A DNA stretch of 64,000 nucleotides from CAVSCD01 sp963726335. GTDB lineage: Bacteria > Acidobacteriota > Aminicenantia > Aminicenantales > UBA8522. Positions 1 to 8,053 of the stretch are shown here, in pieces (position 1 is the stretch's first letter; every line of letters starts with the position of its first letter). Position numbers and translations under genes: made by a program. The notes under the pieces were generated by a model. It did not search any database, was not told the origin of the DNA, and was given only the letters and a program-made list of their open reading frames with translations. The stretch covers positions 806,001-870,000 of the forward strand of contig CAVSCD010000012.1 in assembly GCA_963726335.1 (NCBI GenBank), read 5' to 3'.

Positions 1-777
1 CGAGGCGAAATCGGTCGACGCTTCCCGGACCCGGAAGTTGGCCGTCATGCCCACCGTCAGGCGGGCGGCGTCCCGCTCCGGGACCTTGAAGCGCAGCAAC
101 AGGGGATCGCGGCGCACCAGAGTGGCCATGATTGTTCCGACCTGGATATACTGGCCGGTCTGGACGGTCCGGGTTTGGATGATACCGGACAGGGGAGCCC
201 GGACATAGGCGTCGTGCAGGTTCAGCTTGGCCTGATCGAGGGCGGCCTTTGTCTGGGCGACTTCGGAGGCCGCCACCCGGACCTTGGTCTTCCAAGTCTC
301 GATCTCCTCGCCCGGGATCAGTCCGGGAGTCTCCGTGACGACCTGTTCCCGCCGTTTGAGTCCGGCTTCGGCGTCGGCTTGAGAGGCTTGGGCTTTTTCG
401 TGGGCGGCCTGAGCGGACTCGACGGCCAATCGGTAACGCTCGGGCTCGATCTCGACAAGGATCTGGTTGAGCTTGGAGAAGTTGCCTTCCGAAAAGAGAA
501 CGCGGTCGACGACCCCGGCGACCCGGGCCGTCACCTGGACCTTTTCGAATGCATCGATCGACCCCACGGCGTTGACAGCGTAGATCAGCGAGCGGACCTG
601 CACGGATTCAACCTCGACGGGATACGAGATTCTCGCTTTCTCCAGGACCGAGCTGCCCTTCGCCGGCGGCTTTCCGCCGGGGGCCCCTCCGGCGTCCGCC
701 GTTTTCTTGCAGGCGACGGGCAAAATCCCGATGGACAGAATGGCGCCGACGAGGGCCACGATATTTTTTATGTTCAC
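1..777 (-). CDS. RND efflux periplasmic adaptor (MFP/HlyD family), 3' end missing
   Basis: Periplasmic adaptor that links an inner-membrane RND pump to an outer-membrane channel. The reading frame runs off the window start, so only the first 259 codons are present. The GTG start at 777 overlaps the TGA stop of the upstream TolC gene (GTGA), which implies translational coupling. The N-terminus is a lipoprotein-type signal (hydrophobic run ending PVAC, then KK). It is followed by a barrel-sandwich segment (YAVNAVGSIDAFEKVQV), an Ala-rich helical hairpin and a lipoyl half-motif (VRAPLSGIIQTRTV). The pump subunit is expected next, outside the window. Substrate cannot be told from this part. Confidence 0.88.
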   Translation of the reverse strand, partial: MNIKNIVALVGAILSIGILPVACKKTADAGGAPGGKPPAKGSSVLEKARISYPVEVESVQVRSLIYAVNAVGSIDAFEKVQVTARVAGVVDRVLFSEGNFSKLNQILVEIEPERYRLAVESAQAAHEKAQASQADAEAGLKRREQVVTETPGLIPGEEIETWKTKVRVAASEVAQTKAALDQAKLNLHDAYVRAPLSGIIQTRTVQTGQYIQVGTIMATLVRRDPLLLRFKVPERDAARLTVGMTANFRVREASTDFAS

Positions 778-2129
778 AGCACCGGCTCCTTGCCCAATGG
801 ATCCAACCCCAGGGCGGCCTCGAGGTTGAGAAAGGAAACTCCCAAACCGTATCTTTCCCGGACCAGTGCCACCTCCGCGTCGAAGAGGGCGACGTTGGCG
901 TCGGCCACTTGAAGGGCCGATGCCAAACCCTGGCGGTAGAGTTCGGCGATCTCGGCGGCATTCTTGAGAGCGACCTCGTGGGCCACCTTGGCCTGCCTGT
1001 ACGCCGCCCGCTGATTCTCGAGAGAAACCAAAGCCTCGCGGACCTGAAGCTCCACCTGCCTCATGGTGGCCTGGACATCCAGCTGAGCGAGCTGGGCCAG
1101 GGCCTTGTATTCGCTGTGCTGGCCGTTTCTGGAGAAGCCGTCGAAGAGCGCCCAGTTCAGGGTCGCCCCGACGTTCCAATTCGTGCTCCGGCCGGTTAGC
1201 CCCGATTCATTGGTATAGCGGTACTGGCCGGAGAGCGTCAGGGAAGGGAACCATCTCAGGGTGGGAGTGAGCACCAGTGCCTCTTGGGCCTGGGCGCTCC
1301 AGCGCAGCGAACTCAAGTCGAGCCGCCGGTTCTGGGCTTCCTCGACCAGCCCCGTGCCGGCAATGGACTGCTCTTCGGCGGACTGGATCAGCGAATCCGG
1401 GATCTTCAGCTTCTTTTGGATCATATCCTGTTCGACCAGCAGGTGGCCCAGCTGGAGGTAGGTCGTATCCACCTGGCCCTGGGATTGTGTGATGCCCATC
1501 TCCGAGGTGGCCACCTCGAGCTCGGCCCGGGTGACGTCGTTGACCCCGACCAGACCGGCTTTGTAGCGCGCCTTGGCCGCGTCGAGCGCTTGCTTGGAAT
1601 AATCATAACGATGCCGCGAAGCTTCCAAAACCTGGCCGACGCCCAAGGTGACGAGGAAGGCATTGCTCACCTCGTAGGCGAGCTGGCGTTTGCCCTCTGC
1701 GGAAGCGAGTTTCTGAGCCTGTTCCTCCGCTCTGGCGCTCTTGTAACCGGGGATCGTCAGGGAATCGAAGACGGTCAGGCTGAGGTTGACCGAGCCCGAG
1801 AGAGCGTTGTATTTCTGGACGGCGATCTGCGAGCCCTGGAATTCCCGGACGACCTGGAAAGGCCGGCGCAAGTAGCCGCCCAGGACCGTAATCATCGGCA
1901 GAAAATAGGCCCGGGCCTCGGTCACCCGGGCCTTGGCGGCGATGTAGCTCTGGTCGGCCGCCAGAGACTGCTCATTCCTGCTCAAGGCCATCTGGATCGC
2001 GGATTCAAGAGTCAGGACATTGTCCTGGGCGGCCGCCGTGCCCATCGTCGCGCCGAGCGCCAAAACCAAAACCGCGGCTTTCGCCGCGCGGCCGAGACCA
2101 TTCGATTTAAGACGATATTGTCGGCTCAT
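774..2129 (-). CDS. TolC-family outer membrane efflux protein
   Basis: Outer-membrane channel of a tripartite efflux system; about 451 residues, a usual length for TolC/OprM-type proteins. I chose the ATG at 2129 because a normal signal peptide follows at once (basic MSRQYRLK, hydrophobic AAVLVLALGATMG, cleavage near AAAQ). An in-frame ATG at 2189 would add 20 charged residues ahead of it. Two repeats rich in Ala, Gln and Glu match the TolC coiled-coil hairpins, and the SGSVNLSLTVFDS and VGATLNWALFDGF segments match the strand pairs. It is first of at least two genes; its stop overlaps the adaptor start by 4 bp. Confidence 0.9.
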   Translation of the reverse strand: MSRQYRLKSNGLGRAAKAAVLVLALGATMGTAAAQDNVLTLESAIQMALSRNEQSLAADQSYIAAKARVTEARAYFLPMITVLGGYLRRPFQVVREFQGSQIAVQKYNALSGSVNLSLTVFDSLTIPGYKSARAEEQAQKLASAEGKRQLAYEVSNAFLVTLGVGQVLEASRHRYDYSKQALDAAKARYKAGLVGVNDVTRAELEVATSEMGITQSQGQVDTTYLQLGHLLVEQDMIQKKLKIPDSLIQSAEEQSIAGTGLVEEAQNRRLDLSSLRWSAQAQEALVLTPTLRWFPSLTLSGQYRYTNESGLTGRSTNWNVGATLNWALFDGFSRNGQHSEYKALAQLAQLDVQATMRQVELQVREALVSLENQRAAYRQAKVAHEVALKNAAEIAELYRQGLASALQVADANVALFDAEVALVRERYGLGVSFLNLEAALGLDPLGKEPVL

Positions 2130-2316
2130 TTTCCGTCTGATGGGGTCCTCCTCGGCAGGGTCTAAATCCTCACGGAACGGGGACGCCATGGTAGATTATC
2201 GACCCCGAATTGTCAACGCTTCGGCTCCTTCCGGGATTTGTGAAATCAACCATAATTCACCGATCGCTTTTTAGACGGATGCCGGCCCTCGAATCTTCCC
2301 ATTTCTTTAGCTGGGC

Positions 2317-2715
2317 TCAGGCGGATATGATCTTGACCAGGACTTGGCGCTGACGCGGCCCGTCGAATTCACAAAGGAAGATCCCCTGCCAGGTCCCCAG
2401 CCGGAGCCGGCCGTCCTCGATGAAAACGCTGGCGGATGAGCCGACCAGGCTCGCCTTGACATGGGCTGGGGAGTTGCCTTCGCCATGGGTGTAGGGGAGG
2501 GAATCCGGCACCGCCCGCGCCAGGGCCATCAGGATGTCCCGGCGGACCGACGGGTCGGCGTTCTCGTTGATCGTCACCCCGGCCGTCGTGTGGGGGACGT
2601 GGATAACGCACAATCCCGCATCGACTTTGGACTCCCTTACGGCCTCTTCGACGCGGCCGGTGATATCGACCAGGGAATTTCTGGCCGCCGTCCGGACCTC
2701 GATCTTCTTGGTCAT
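2317..2715 (-). CDS. yjbQ: YjbQ family protein (UPF0047)
   Basis: Small conserved protein of 132 residues, the usual size for this family. Family members have been reported to show weak thiamine-phosphate synthase activity, but the physiological role is unsettled. Diagnostic motifs are PHTTAGVTINENAD (residues 41-54), with His42 probably a ligand in the trimer active site, then THGEGNSPAHVKASLVG (76-92), and GTWQGIFLCEFDGPRQR (107-123). It is divergent from the nrdD operon with about 230 bp between the starts, and shows no operon partner. Confidence 0.93.
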   Translation of the reverse strand: MTKKIEVRTAARNSLVDITGRVEEAVRESKVDAGLCVIHVPHTTAGVTINENADPSVRRDILMALARAVPDSLPYTHGEGNSPAHVKASLVGSSASVFIEDGRLRLGTWQGIFLCEFDGPRQRQVLVKIISA

Positions 2716-2800
2716 TCGTCACCGACCCGGTCTGGAAATCACCACTCCAGCATAGCGGAACGGCGGCTGAAAAAAAAGAAAAAAAAGTGGCGCCGGACTC

Positions 2801-2829
2801 TTGACACGGGTAGAGATCTGGAGTAGATT
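2801..2829 (+). promoter_or_regulatory. Sigma-70-type promoter of the nrdD operon
   Basis: TTGACA at 2801-2806, a 17-bp spacer, then TAGATT at 2824-2829. The -35 is a consensus match and the -10 matches 4 of 6 positions. It lies about 120 bp before the nrdD start and points the right way. An A-rich tract (2770-2787) just upstream could act as an UP element. Confidence 0.7.
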
Positions 2830-2841
2830 CCCTCGCGTAAA

Positions 2842-2857
2842 CTACAATATTTTGTAG
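2842..2857 (+). promoter_or_regulatory. Palindromic operator candidate at the nrdD start site (NrdR-box-like)
   Basis: CTACAA-TATT-TTGTAG is a perfect 6-bp inverted repeat. It begins 13 bp after the -10 hexamer, so it covers or just follows the expected transcription start. Size and AT-rich centre resemble the NrdR box of bacterial ribonucleotide reductase promoters, but only one copy is seen and the outer bases differ from the usual consensus. A repressor site is likely; assignment to NrdR is inference. Confidence 0.5.
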
Positions 2858-2948
2858 CAAGAGACCGAAAACACACTAGATACGGCATTTTTTTCTGCTT
2901 TTCATTTAGACCGGTTTCCGCGACGTAGAGGATGAGAGGAGGGAGGTT

Positions 2949-5021
2949 ATGACCAAAGGCATTTCCAGAATCAAGAAAAGGGACGGCTCCATCGTCGATT
3001 TCGTCCAGGACAAGATCACCACCGCCGTCTTCAAGGCGATGGAGGCGAGCGGCATATCCGACTTGGCGGCGGCCAAGACGGTCTCGGACATCGCGACCTT
3101 CATGATGGACGACAAGTTCGGCGGTTACACGATCCCCTCGGTCGAGCAGATCCAGGACATCGTCGAAATGGTCCTGATGAAACAGGGCTACCTCGAGGTT
3201 GCCAAGTCGTACATCCTCTACCGGGACCGGCACAAAGGCATCCGCGAGGCGAAACAGACCGGCCTCAACCTCGAGCGCCTGATCAAGGACTATATCAGCG
3301 ACACCGACTGGAAGATCCGGGAGAACAGCAACGAGGGCGTGATCAGCTTCTCCGGGCTGAACGCCCGCGTCTCGGGCGAGGTCCTGTCAAGCTTCGCTCT
3401 CAACCAGATCTACTCGGCCCGGATCAAGCAGGCCCACCAGGACGGCGAGTTCCATATCCACGACCTCTCTTACCCCATCGTCGGCTACTGCGCGGGCTGG
3501 TCCTTGGACAAGCTCCTGCGCAAGGGGTTCGGACATGTCGCGAACCAGGTCCATTCCAGCCCGGCCAAGCACCTGGAGACGGCGACGCTCCACATGGTTA
3601 ATTTTATCGGCACCATGCAGGGCGAGTTCGCGGGCGCCCAGGCCTTCTCGTCGGTGGACACGCTCCTCGCTCCGTTCGTCCGCGCCGACAAGCTCGATTA
3701 CGAGCGCGTCAAGCAGGACGTCCAGAAGCTCATCTTCGGTCTGAACGTCCCTTCGCGCTGGGGCTGGCAGACGCCCTTTTCCAACCTGACCTTCGACCTC
3801 ACCGTCCCCGCGGACATGAAGGACAAGAGGGTCGTCGTCGGCGGCGTCGAGCTGGACTCGACCTACGGCGAATACCAGGCCGAGATGGACATGATCAACC
3901 GCTCGTTCCTGGAGCTCATGATCGAGGGCGACCAGAAGGGCCGCGTCTTCACCTTCCCCATCCCCACCTACAATATCTCCAAGGATTTCGACTGGGAATC
4001 GCCCATCTCGGACCTGCTGTTCGAGGCCACGGCCAAGTACGGCATTCCCTATTTCCAGAACTACCTGGGGACGAACCTCAACCCCGGCGACATCCGGGCC
4101 ATGTGCTGCCGGCTGAACCTCGACCAGCGCGAGCTCATGCGACGGCCGGGGAACATCTGGGGCCCCGGCGACTCGACCGGCTCGATCGGCGTGGTCACCA
4201 TCAACCTCAACCGCATCGGCTACGAGTCCAAGACCCGGGAGGAATTCTTCGGCAAGCTGAAGGAGCTCATGTCGCTGGCCAAGGAGTCCCTCGAGACCAA
4301 GCGCGAGATCGTCAACAACATGCTCCAGAAGAACCTGATGCCCTATACGCTCGTCTATCTCGGGCACTTCGACAACCATTTCTCGACAATCGGCATCGTC
4401 GGCATGCACGAAGCCTGCCTGAACTTCATGGGCAAGGGGATCGGCACCCCCGAGGGCAAGAGCTTCGCCGTCGAAACTCTGAACTTCATGCGCTCGGTGC
4501 TCAAGGAATTCCAGGATGAGACGGGGAGCCTCTACAACCTCGAGGCGACGCCGGCCGAATCCACTTCCTACCGGCTGGCCAGGAAAGACCGGGCCAAGTA
4601 CAAGAACATCATCACCTCGGGAACGGAGAAGCACCCCTACCTGACAAACTCGACGCAGCTCAACGTCGACGCCACGCGGGACGTGTTCGAAGCCCTGCAG
4701 CACCAGCAGGACATCCAGGCGCTGTACACGGGCGGAACGATCTTCCACACCTTCCTGCCGGAGTCGATCGACCGTGAAACCTGCCGCCGGCTCGTCCGGA
4801 AGATCGCCGCGACCCGGATCCCGTACTTCAGCATCACGCCCACGTTCTCGATCTGCTACAGCCATGGCTACCTCCGGGGCCGGCACGAGAAGTGCCCGAG
4901 CTGCGGCGGCGAGACCGAGGTCTACTCGCGGATCGTCGGCTACCTGCGGCCCATCCGGACCTGGAACGACGGCAAGCAGCAGGAGTTCAGCGAGCGGACG
5001 CCTTACGAAAAGATCAACTAG
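2949..5021 (+). CDS. nrdD: Anaerobic (class III) ribonucleoside-triphosphate reductase
   Basis: Oxygen-sensitive glycyl-radical enzyme that reduces ribonucleoside triphosphates to dNTPs. Of 690 residues, the first 95 or so form an ATP-cone allosteric domain. The catalytic barrel carries the paired cysteines RAMCCRLNLD that include the thiyl-radical residue. The C-terminus has Cys636, Cys649 and Cys652 of the zinc site (CYSHGY, CPSC) and the radical motif RIVGY with Gly664. The start follows a GAGGGAGG ribosome site. The glutaredoxin gene lies 12 bp downstream and the activase next, so one transcript encodes enzyme, probable electron donor and activator. A linked glutaredoxin points to thiol-dependent rather than formate-dependent reduction; this is inferred from other NrdD subtypes. 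Confidence 0.97.
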   Translation: MTKGISRIKKRDGSIVDFVQDKITTAVFKAMEASGISDLAAAKTVSDIATFMMDDKFGGYTIPSVEQIQDIVEMVLMKQGYLEVAKSYILYRDRHKGIREAKQTGLNLERLIKDYISDTDWKIRENSNEGVISFSGLNARVSGEVLSSFALNQIYSARIKQAHQDGEFHIHDLSYPIVGYCAGWSLDKLLRKGFGHVANQVHSSPAKHLETATLHMVNFIGTMQGEFAGAQAFSSVDTLLAPFVRADKLDYERVKQDVQKLIFGLNVPSRWGWQTPFSNLTFDLTVPADMKDKRVVVGGVELDSTYGEYQAEMDMINRSFLELMIEGDQKGRVFTFPIPTYNISKDFDWESPISDLLFEATAKYGIPYFQNYLGTNLNPGDIRAMCCRLNLDQRELMRRPGNIWGPGDSTGSIGVVTINLNRIGYESKTREEFFGKLKELMSLAKESLETKREIVNNMLQKNLMPYTLVYLGHFDNHFSTIGIVGMHEACLNFMGKGIGTPEGKSFAVETLNFMRSVLKEFQDETGSLYNLEATPAESTSYRLARKDRAKYKNIITSGTEKHPYLTNSTQLNVDATRDVFEALQHQQDIQALYTGGTIFHTFLPESIDRETCRRLVRKIAATRIPYFSITPTFSICYSHGYLRGRHEKCPSCGGETEVYSRIVGYLRPIRTWNDGKQQEFSERTPYEKIN

Positions 5022-5033
5022 GAGCCGACGGCC

Positions 5034-5300
5034 ATGGAGTATCTCCTCTTCACCTACCCGAACTGCGACAAGTGCGAGGGCTTCAAGGCCTATCTCCGGC
5101 AGACCGGGTTCCAGGGCGTGGAGTATAACCTGACCCAGAAGGACAGCAAGCTCAAGGTTCGCGAGTATCTCGACCATATCCGGCGGGACGAGCACGGCGC
5201 CATGGTCCTGCCCATCTTCGTCCTCCGCGAAAAGGAAAGCTTGCTGGGGGTCTTCAACACCCCCCTGGAGGTCGAGAGTTGGTTGAAATCAGGGGCCTAG
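5034..5300 (+). CDS. Glutaredoxin-like protein (NrdH type), probable NrdD reductant
   Basis: Thioredoxin-fold protein of 88 residues with the redox motif CDKC at residues 11-14 (YPNCDKCEGF) and the cis-proline segment VLPIFVL. The length and fold order match glutaredoxin/NrdH proteins. It lies between nrdD and nrdG, and its last 22 bp overlap nrdG in another frame, so the three are translated as a unit. The likely job is re-reducing the NrdD active-site disulfide; this is from context, not from sequence alone. Confidence 0.85.
   Translation: MEYLLFTYPNCDKCEGFKAYLRQTGFQGVEYNLTQKDSKLKVREYLDHIRRDEHGAMVLPIFVLREKESLLGVFNTPLEVESWLKSGA
5267..5281 (+). promoter_or_regulatory. Ribosome binding site that fixes the TTG start of nrdG
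   Basis: GGAGG at 5267-5271 lies 7 bases before the TTG at 5279. The site is inside the glutaredoxin gene. It supports the TTG start and the 22-bp overlap between the two genes. Confidence 0.7.
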
Positions 5301-5977
5301 AGAAGTTCGCCCCGCTCGACTTTCCGGGCTGCATCGCCTCCACGGTCTTCCTGGGGGGCTGCAATTTCCGCTGTCCATTCTGCCACAACGCCGACCTGGT
5401 CTTGCGGCCCGACACGCTGACCTCGATGCCCCTCGACTATTTCATCAGCTATCTCGATTCGCGCCAGGGCTGGCTTGACGGCATCTGCGTGAGCGGCGGC
5501 GAGCCCCTGCTCGAGGACAATCTGGATGTCCTCCTGCGGGTCATCAAGGACAGGAGCCTCCTGGTCAAGCTGGACACCAACGGGTCGCTCCCCGACCGTC
5601 TCCAGGACCTGATCGGGTCGGGGCTCGTCGACCAGGCGGCCATGGACGTCAAGGCGCCGCTCGGCCGCTACAAGCAGGTCACGCGCTCGGAGGTGTCCGA
5701 AGACGACATCCTCCGGAGCATCGATATCATCCGGCGGAGCGGGCTCCGCCACATGTTCCGGACGACGGTCGTGCCCGGGCTCGTGGGGGAAAAGGACCTG
5801 CTCGAGATCGCCCAGCTGCTCCACGGCGCGGCGCTCTTCCAGGTCCAGCAGTTCTCGCCGCGGAACACCGTCGATAGGAACTACCTCCAGGTCCAGGCTT
5901 TCCCTCCGGAGGAAGTCGAACGGCTGGCCGCGCTGGTCCGGCCTTATTTCCAGGAAGTCCGGGTCATGGGAGCCTGA
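5279..5977 (+). CDS. nrdG: Anaerobic ribonucleotide reductase activating protein (radical SAM)
   Basis: Radical-SAM activase that installs the glycyl radical on NrdD. The cluster motif is CNFRCPFC (Cys28, Cys32, Cys35), the CX3CX2C pattern of the family. A GGE-type SAM-binding segment follows (VSGGEPLLED). At 232 residues it is the longer bacterial/archaeal form rather than the 154-residue E. coli type. The start is TTG, backed by GGAGG 7 bases upstream. The next gene, dut, begins 3 bp after its stop. Confidence 0.94.
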   Translation: MVEIRGLEKFAPLDFPGCIASTVFLGGCNFRCPFCHNADLVLRPDTLTSMPLDYFISYLDSRQGWLDGICVSGGEPLLEDNLDVLLRVIKDRSLLVKLDTNGSLPDRLQDLIGSGLVDQAAMDVKAPLGRYKQVTRSEVSEDDILRSIDIIRRSGLRHMFRTTVVPGLVGEKDLLEIAQLLHGAALFQVQQFSPRNTVDRNYLQVQAFPPEEVERLAALVRPYFQEVRVMGA

Positions 5978-5980
5978 GCC

Positions 5981-6403
5981 GTGCGCCTGAGGGTCAGGAA
6001 GATCCATCCCGAGGCCAGGCTGCCGGTCTATCAGCATCCCGGTGACGCGGGCCTGGATCTTTTTTCGGCGGTCGACGAAGTCCTGGGGGCGGGCGAGCTC
6101 ATAGCCGTGCCGACGGGCCTCCAGATGGCCATACCCGAAGGTCATGTCGGCCTCATCTGGGACAAGAGCGGGATCTCGCTCCAGGGCGTTCACCGGCTCG
6201 CCGGAGTCGTGGATGCCGGCTACCGGGGCGAGGTCAAGGTGGTGATGATCAACCTGGGGAAACTGCCCTTTGCCATCAAGAAGGGAATGAAGATCGCCCA
6301 GATGCTCATCCAACCCGTGGTCGCCGCCGAGGTCACGGAGACGGCCGACCTGGACGACACCACGCGAGGCGACGGCGGGTTCGGCTCGACCGGCCGCTTC
6401 TAG
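5981..6403 (+). CDS. dut: dUTP diphosphatase
   Basis: Trimeric dUTPase that hydrolyses dUTP to dUMP and diphosphate, keeping uracil out of DNA and feeding dTMP synthesis. All five family motifs are visible in 140 residues: PGDAGLDL (motif 1), DKSGIS (2), GVVDAGYRGEV (3), GMKIAQMLI (4) and RGDGGFGSTG (5, the flexible P-loop-like tail). The GTG start lies 3 bp after nrdG, so dNTP supply and clean-up share a transcript. The TAG stop is inside the CTAG that opens the downstream repeat. Confidence 0.96.
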   Translation: MRLRVRKIHPEARLPVYQHPGDAGLDLFSAVDEVLGAGELIAVPTGLQMAIPEGHVGLIWDKSGISLQGVHRLAGVVDAGYRGEVKVVMINLGKLPFAIKKGMKIAQMLIQPVVAAEVTETADLDDTTRGDGGFGSTGRF

Positions 6404-6603
6404 TGTCCCGTCTTGTAAGTTCCTTTCCAAGGTCCTGTATATAGACGGGACACTTCCAGGGGGGAGTCAAGCTCCCCCTCGGCGCTTCGTTTCACTCCGC
6501 TGACCCCCTGAGGGGAACGGCGCCGTCCCCCTCAAACTCCCCCGCGGTGGTGCGCCTTCGTTGTTTTTTAGAAAGCCGGGTTATTCGCGGGCCGCACCAC
6601 TAG
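6400..6603 (+). repeat. Family-1 CTAG-bounded hairpin repeat, copy A
   Basis: About 204 bp between CTAG at 6400-6403 and CTAG at 6600-6603. In order: a hairpin with stem GTGTCCCGTC / GACGGGACAC, a hairpin GGGGAGTCAAGCTCCCC, a conserved line with CGCTTCGTTTCACTCCGCTG, a CCCCTGAGGGG hairpin, then an end hairpin starting GTGGTGCGCC and closing near GCCGCACCAC. No open frame is conserved among copies. It forms a direct tandem with copy B. Confidence 0.85.
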
Positions 6604-6804
6604 CGTCCCGTCTCGCAAGTTCCTTTCCAAAGTACTGTATATAGGCGGGACACTTCCGGGGGGAGTCAAGCTCCCCCCTCGGCGTTTCGTTTCACTCCAC
6701 TGACCCCCTGAGGGGAACGACGCCGTCCCCTTCAAACTCCCCCGCGGCGGTGCGCCTTCGTCGCTCTTTAATAAAGCCGGGTTATTTGCGAGACGCACCA
6801 CTCG
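6600..6804 (+). repeat. Family-1 CTAG-bounded hairpin repeat, copy B
   Basis: Second tandem copy, sharing the CTAG at 6600-6603 with copy A. Same internal order of hairpins; the right boundary has decayed to CTCG. Differences from copy A are scattered, so the tandem is not a recent duplication. Confidence 0.85.
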
Positions 6805-6818
6805 CGCTGCGCCGCAAC

Positions 6819-6852
6819 GGTTATGATCAGCCGCCAGCGGCTGATCATAACC
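6819..6852 (+). promoter_or_regulatory. Perfect 16-bp palindrome ahead of the barrel-gene promoter
   Basis: GGTTATGATCAGCCGC at 6819-6834 and its exact complement at 6837-6852 are separated by 2 bases. It ends 3 bp before the -35 hexamer. It could be a dimeric regulator site or a cruciform/transcript hairpin insulating the promoter from the repeats. No T-run follows, so it is a poor terminator. Confidence 0.6.
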
Positions 6853-6855
6853 GAG

Positions 6856-6884
6856 TTGACAACCTCCTATCCCTTTTATATATA
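6856..6884 (+). promoter_or_regulatory. Strong sigma-70-type promoter for the outer-membrane barrel gene
   Basis: TTGACA at 6856-6861, a 17-bp spacer, and TATATA at 6879-6884. This is among the best promoter matches in the window. The ATG follows 27 bp downstream. Confidence 0.75.
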
Positions 6885-6911
6885 TCCCGCAGAGGCATAA
6901 AGGGTTCGCCG

Positions 6912-8018
6912 ATGAGGGCGCGCATGATCCGGACGGCGGCGGCGGTTCTCCTGCTGTATGGACTCCTGGCATCTGCGCAGACTTCGCCCGCCCCGGAAAC
7001 ACCCTCCAAGCCCGCCAAGAAGTCCGGGCTCGCCGCTGCGCCCATCATCTATTACACTCCCGAGACGCGATGGGCCTGGGGGGCCGGCGGCCTGGCCTAT
7101 TTCTCTCTGACCAAGGACGACTCCGTGACCCGACCGTCCAATGTCGCCTTCAGCGGCGTCTTCACCCAGAACAAGCAATACACCTTCGACCTGAATCCCG
7201 ACTTTTATCTTCGTCACGGCTACCACATCCAGTTCGACCTTCAGTACGCGAAATACCCCGACAAGTTTTTCGGGATCGGGAACGAAACACCCGAGAGCCA
7301 GGAAGAGCCGTTCACCTCGAAGTACTGGAAGCTCCGCGTCGAGGCCCTCAAACAGACTCTCGGGGCCCTCAACCTGGGGATCCAGTATTATTTCGACAGC
7401 GTGACCATGACCGAGGTCCAGCCGGACGGGGACCTCGCCTCAGGGTCCGTTCAGGGAAGCGACGGGGGCGTCACTTCGGGCGGCGGACTGTTCATGACCT
7501 ACGACAGCCGGGACAGCATCTTTTTCCCGATGTCAGGGAGCTTTCATCAGCTGGCCGTCCTGGGCTTCGGGCGCGGCCTGGGCAGCGACTTCACCTTCGG
7601 CCGGCTCTGCCTGGACGCGCGCCGCTATTTTAAATTGTCGCCGTCCCGGGTTCTTGCCCTGCAGTCGTACGTCCTGCTCCAGAGCGGCCAGCCGCCGTTC
7701 TGGCGGATGGGACAGCTCGGCGGAGAAGACGGCCTCCGCGGCTATTACCTCGGCCGCTTCAGGGATAATGACATGATCTATGTCCAAGCCGAGTACAGGT
7801 GGGTGCCGGTCGTCTGGCGGATCGGGCTGGCGGGCTTCGCCGGCCTGGGCGAAGTGGCGGACCGGCTCGCCGGTTTCAAGCTCGGCGGGCTCAAGTATTC
7901 CTACGGCCTGGGGCTGCGGTTCGTCTTCAGCCGCGCGCAGCATCTCAACCTGCGGTTGGACTACGCTTTCGGCGAAGGCAGCTCCGCCGTCTATTTCACC
8001 GCGGCCGAAGCCTTCTAG
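6912..8018 (+). CDS. BamA/TamA-type outer membrane beta-barrel protein (surface antigen D15 domain)
   Basis: Outer-membrane protein of 368 residues with a signal peptide (MRARMIRTAAAVLLLYGLLASAQ, residues 1-23). The body is a run of alternating amphipathic strands. Near residue 270 it has GGEDGLRGYYLGRFRD, matching the conserved RGY/F loop of the Omp85 barrel, and it ends in an aromatic strand. No POTRA domains are present, so this is a barrel-only member (like PF01103 singletons) rather than BamA itself. The ATG at 6912 was preferred over an upstream in-frame ATG because the signal peptide starts here and the promoter lies between. Substrate or partner is unknown. Confidence 0.82.
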   Translation: MRARMIRTAAAVLLLYGLLASAQTSPAPETPSKPAKKSGLAAAPIIYYTPETRWAWGAGGLAYFSLTKDDSVTRPSNVAFSGVFTQNKQYTFDLNPDFYLRHGYHIQFDLQYAKYPDKFFGIGNETPESQEEPFTSKYWKLRVEALKQTLGALNLGIQYYFDSVTMTEVQPDGDLASGSVQGSDGGVTSGGGLFMTYDSRDSIFFPMSGSFHQLAVLGFGRGLGSDFTFGRLCLDARRYFKLSPSRVLALQSYVLLQSGQPPFWRMGQLGGEDGLRGYYLGRFRDNDMIYVQAEYRWVPVVWRIGLAGFAGLGEVADRLAGFKLGGLKYSYGLGLRFVFSRAQHLNLRLDYAFGEGSSAVYFTAAEAF

Positions 8019-8053
8019 GAACCGGGCTCGACACCGGGTTCCGGGCGCCCGGA

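Noticed and set aside
2770..2787. A-rich tract as a terminator T-run for yjbQ or a slippery site
   Set aside because: It is upstream of yjbQ, not after it, and no hairpin adjoins; an UP-element role is more likely.
3387..5195. 600-codon open frame on the minus strand across nrdD and the glutaredoxin gene
   Set aside because: It mirrors the third-codon GC bias of nrdD, its product is Leu/Arg/Gly/Asp-rich with no family motif, and nrdD is certain.
6400..6804. Family-1 repeats as tRNA or other known structured RNA
   Set aside because: No cloverleaf, TPsiC or anticodon arm could be drawn, and the end stems do not fit a known RNA class.
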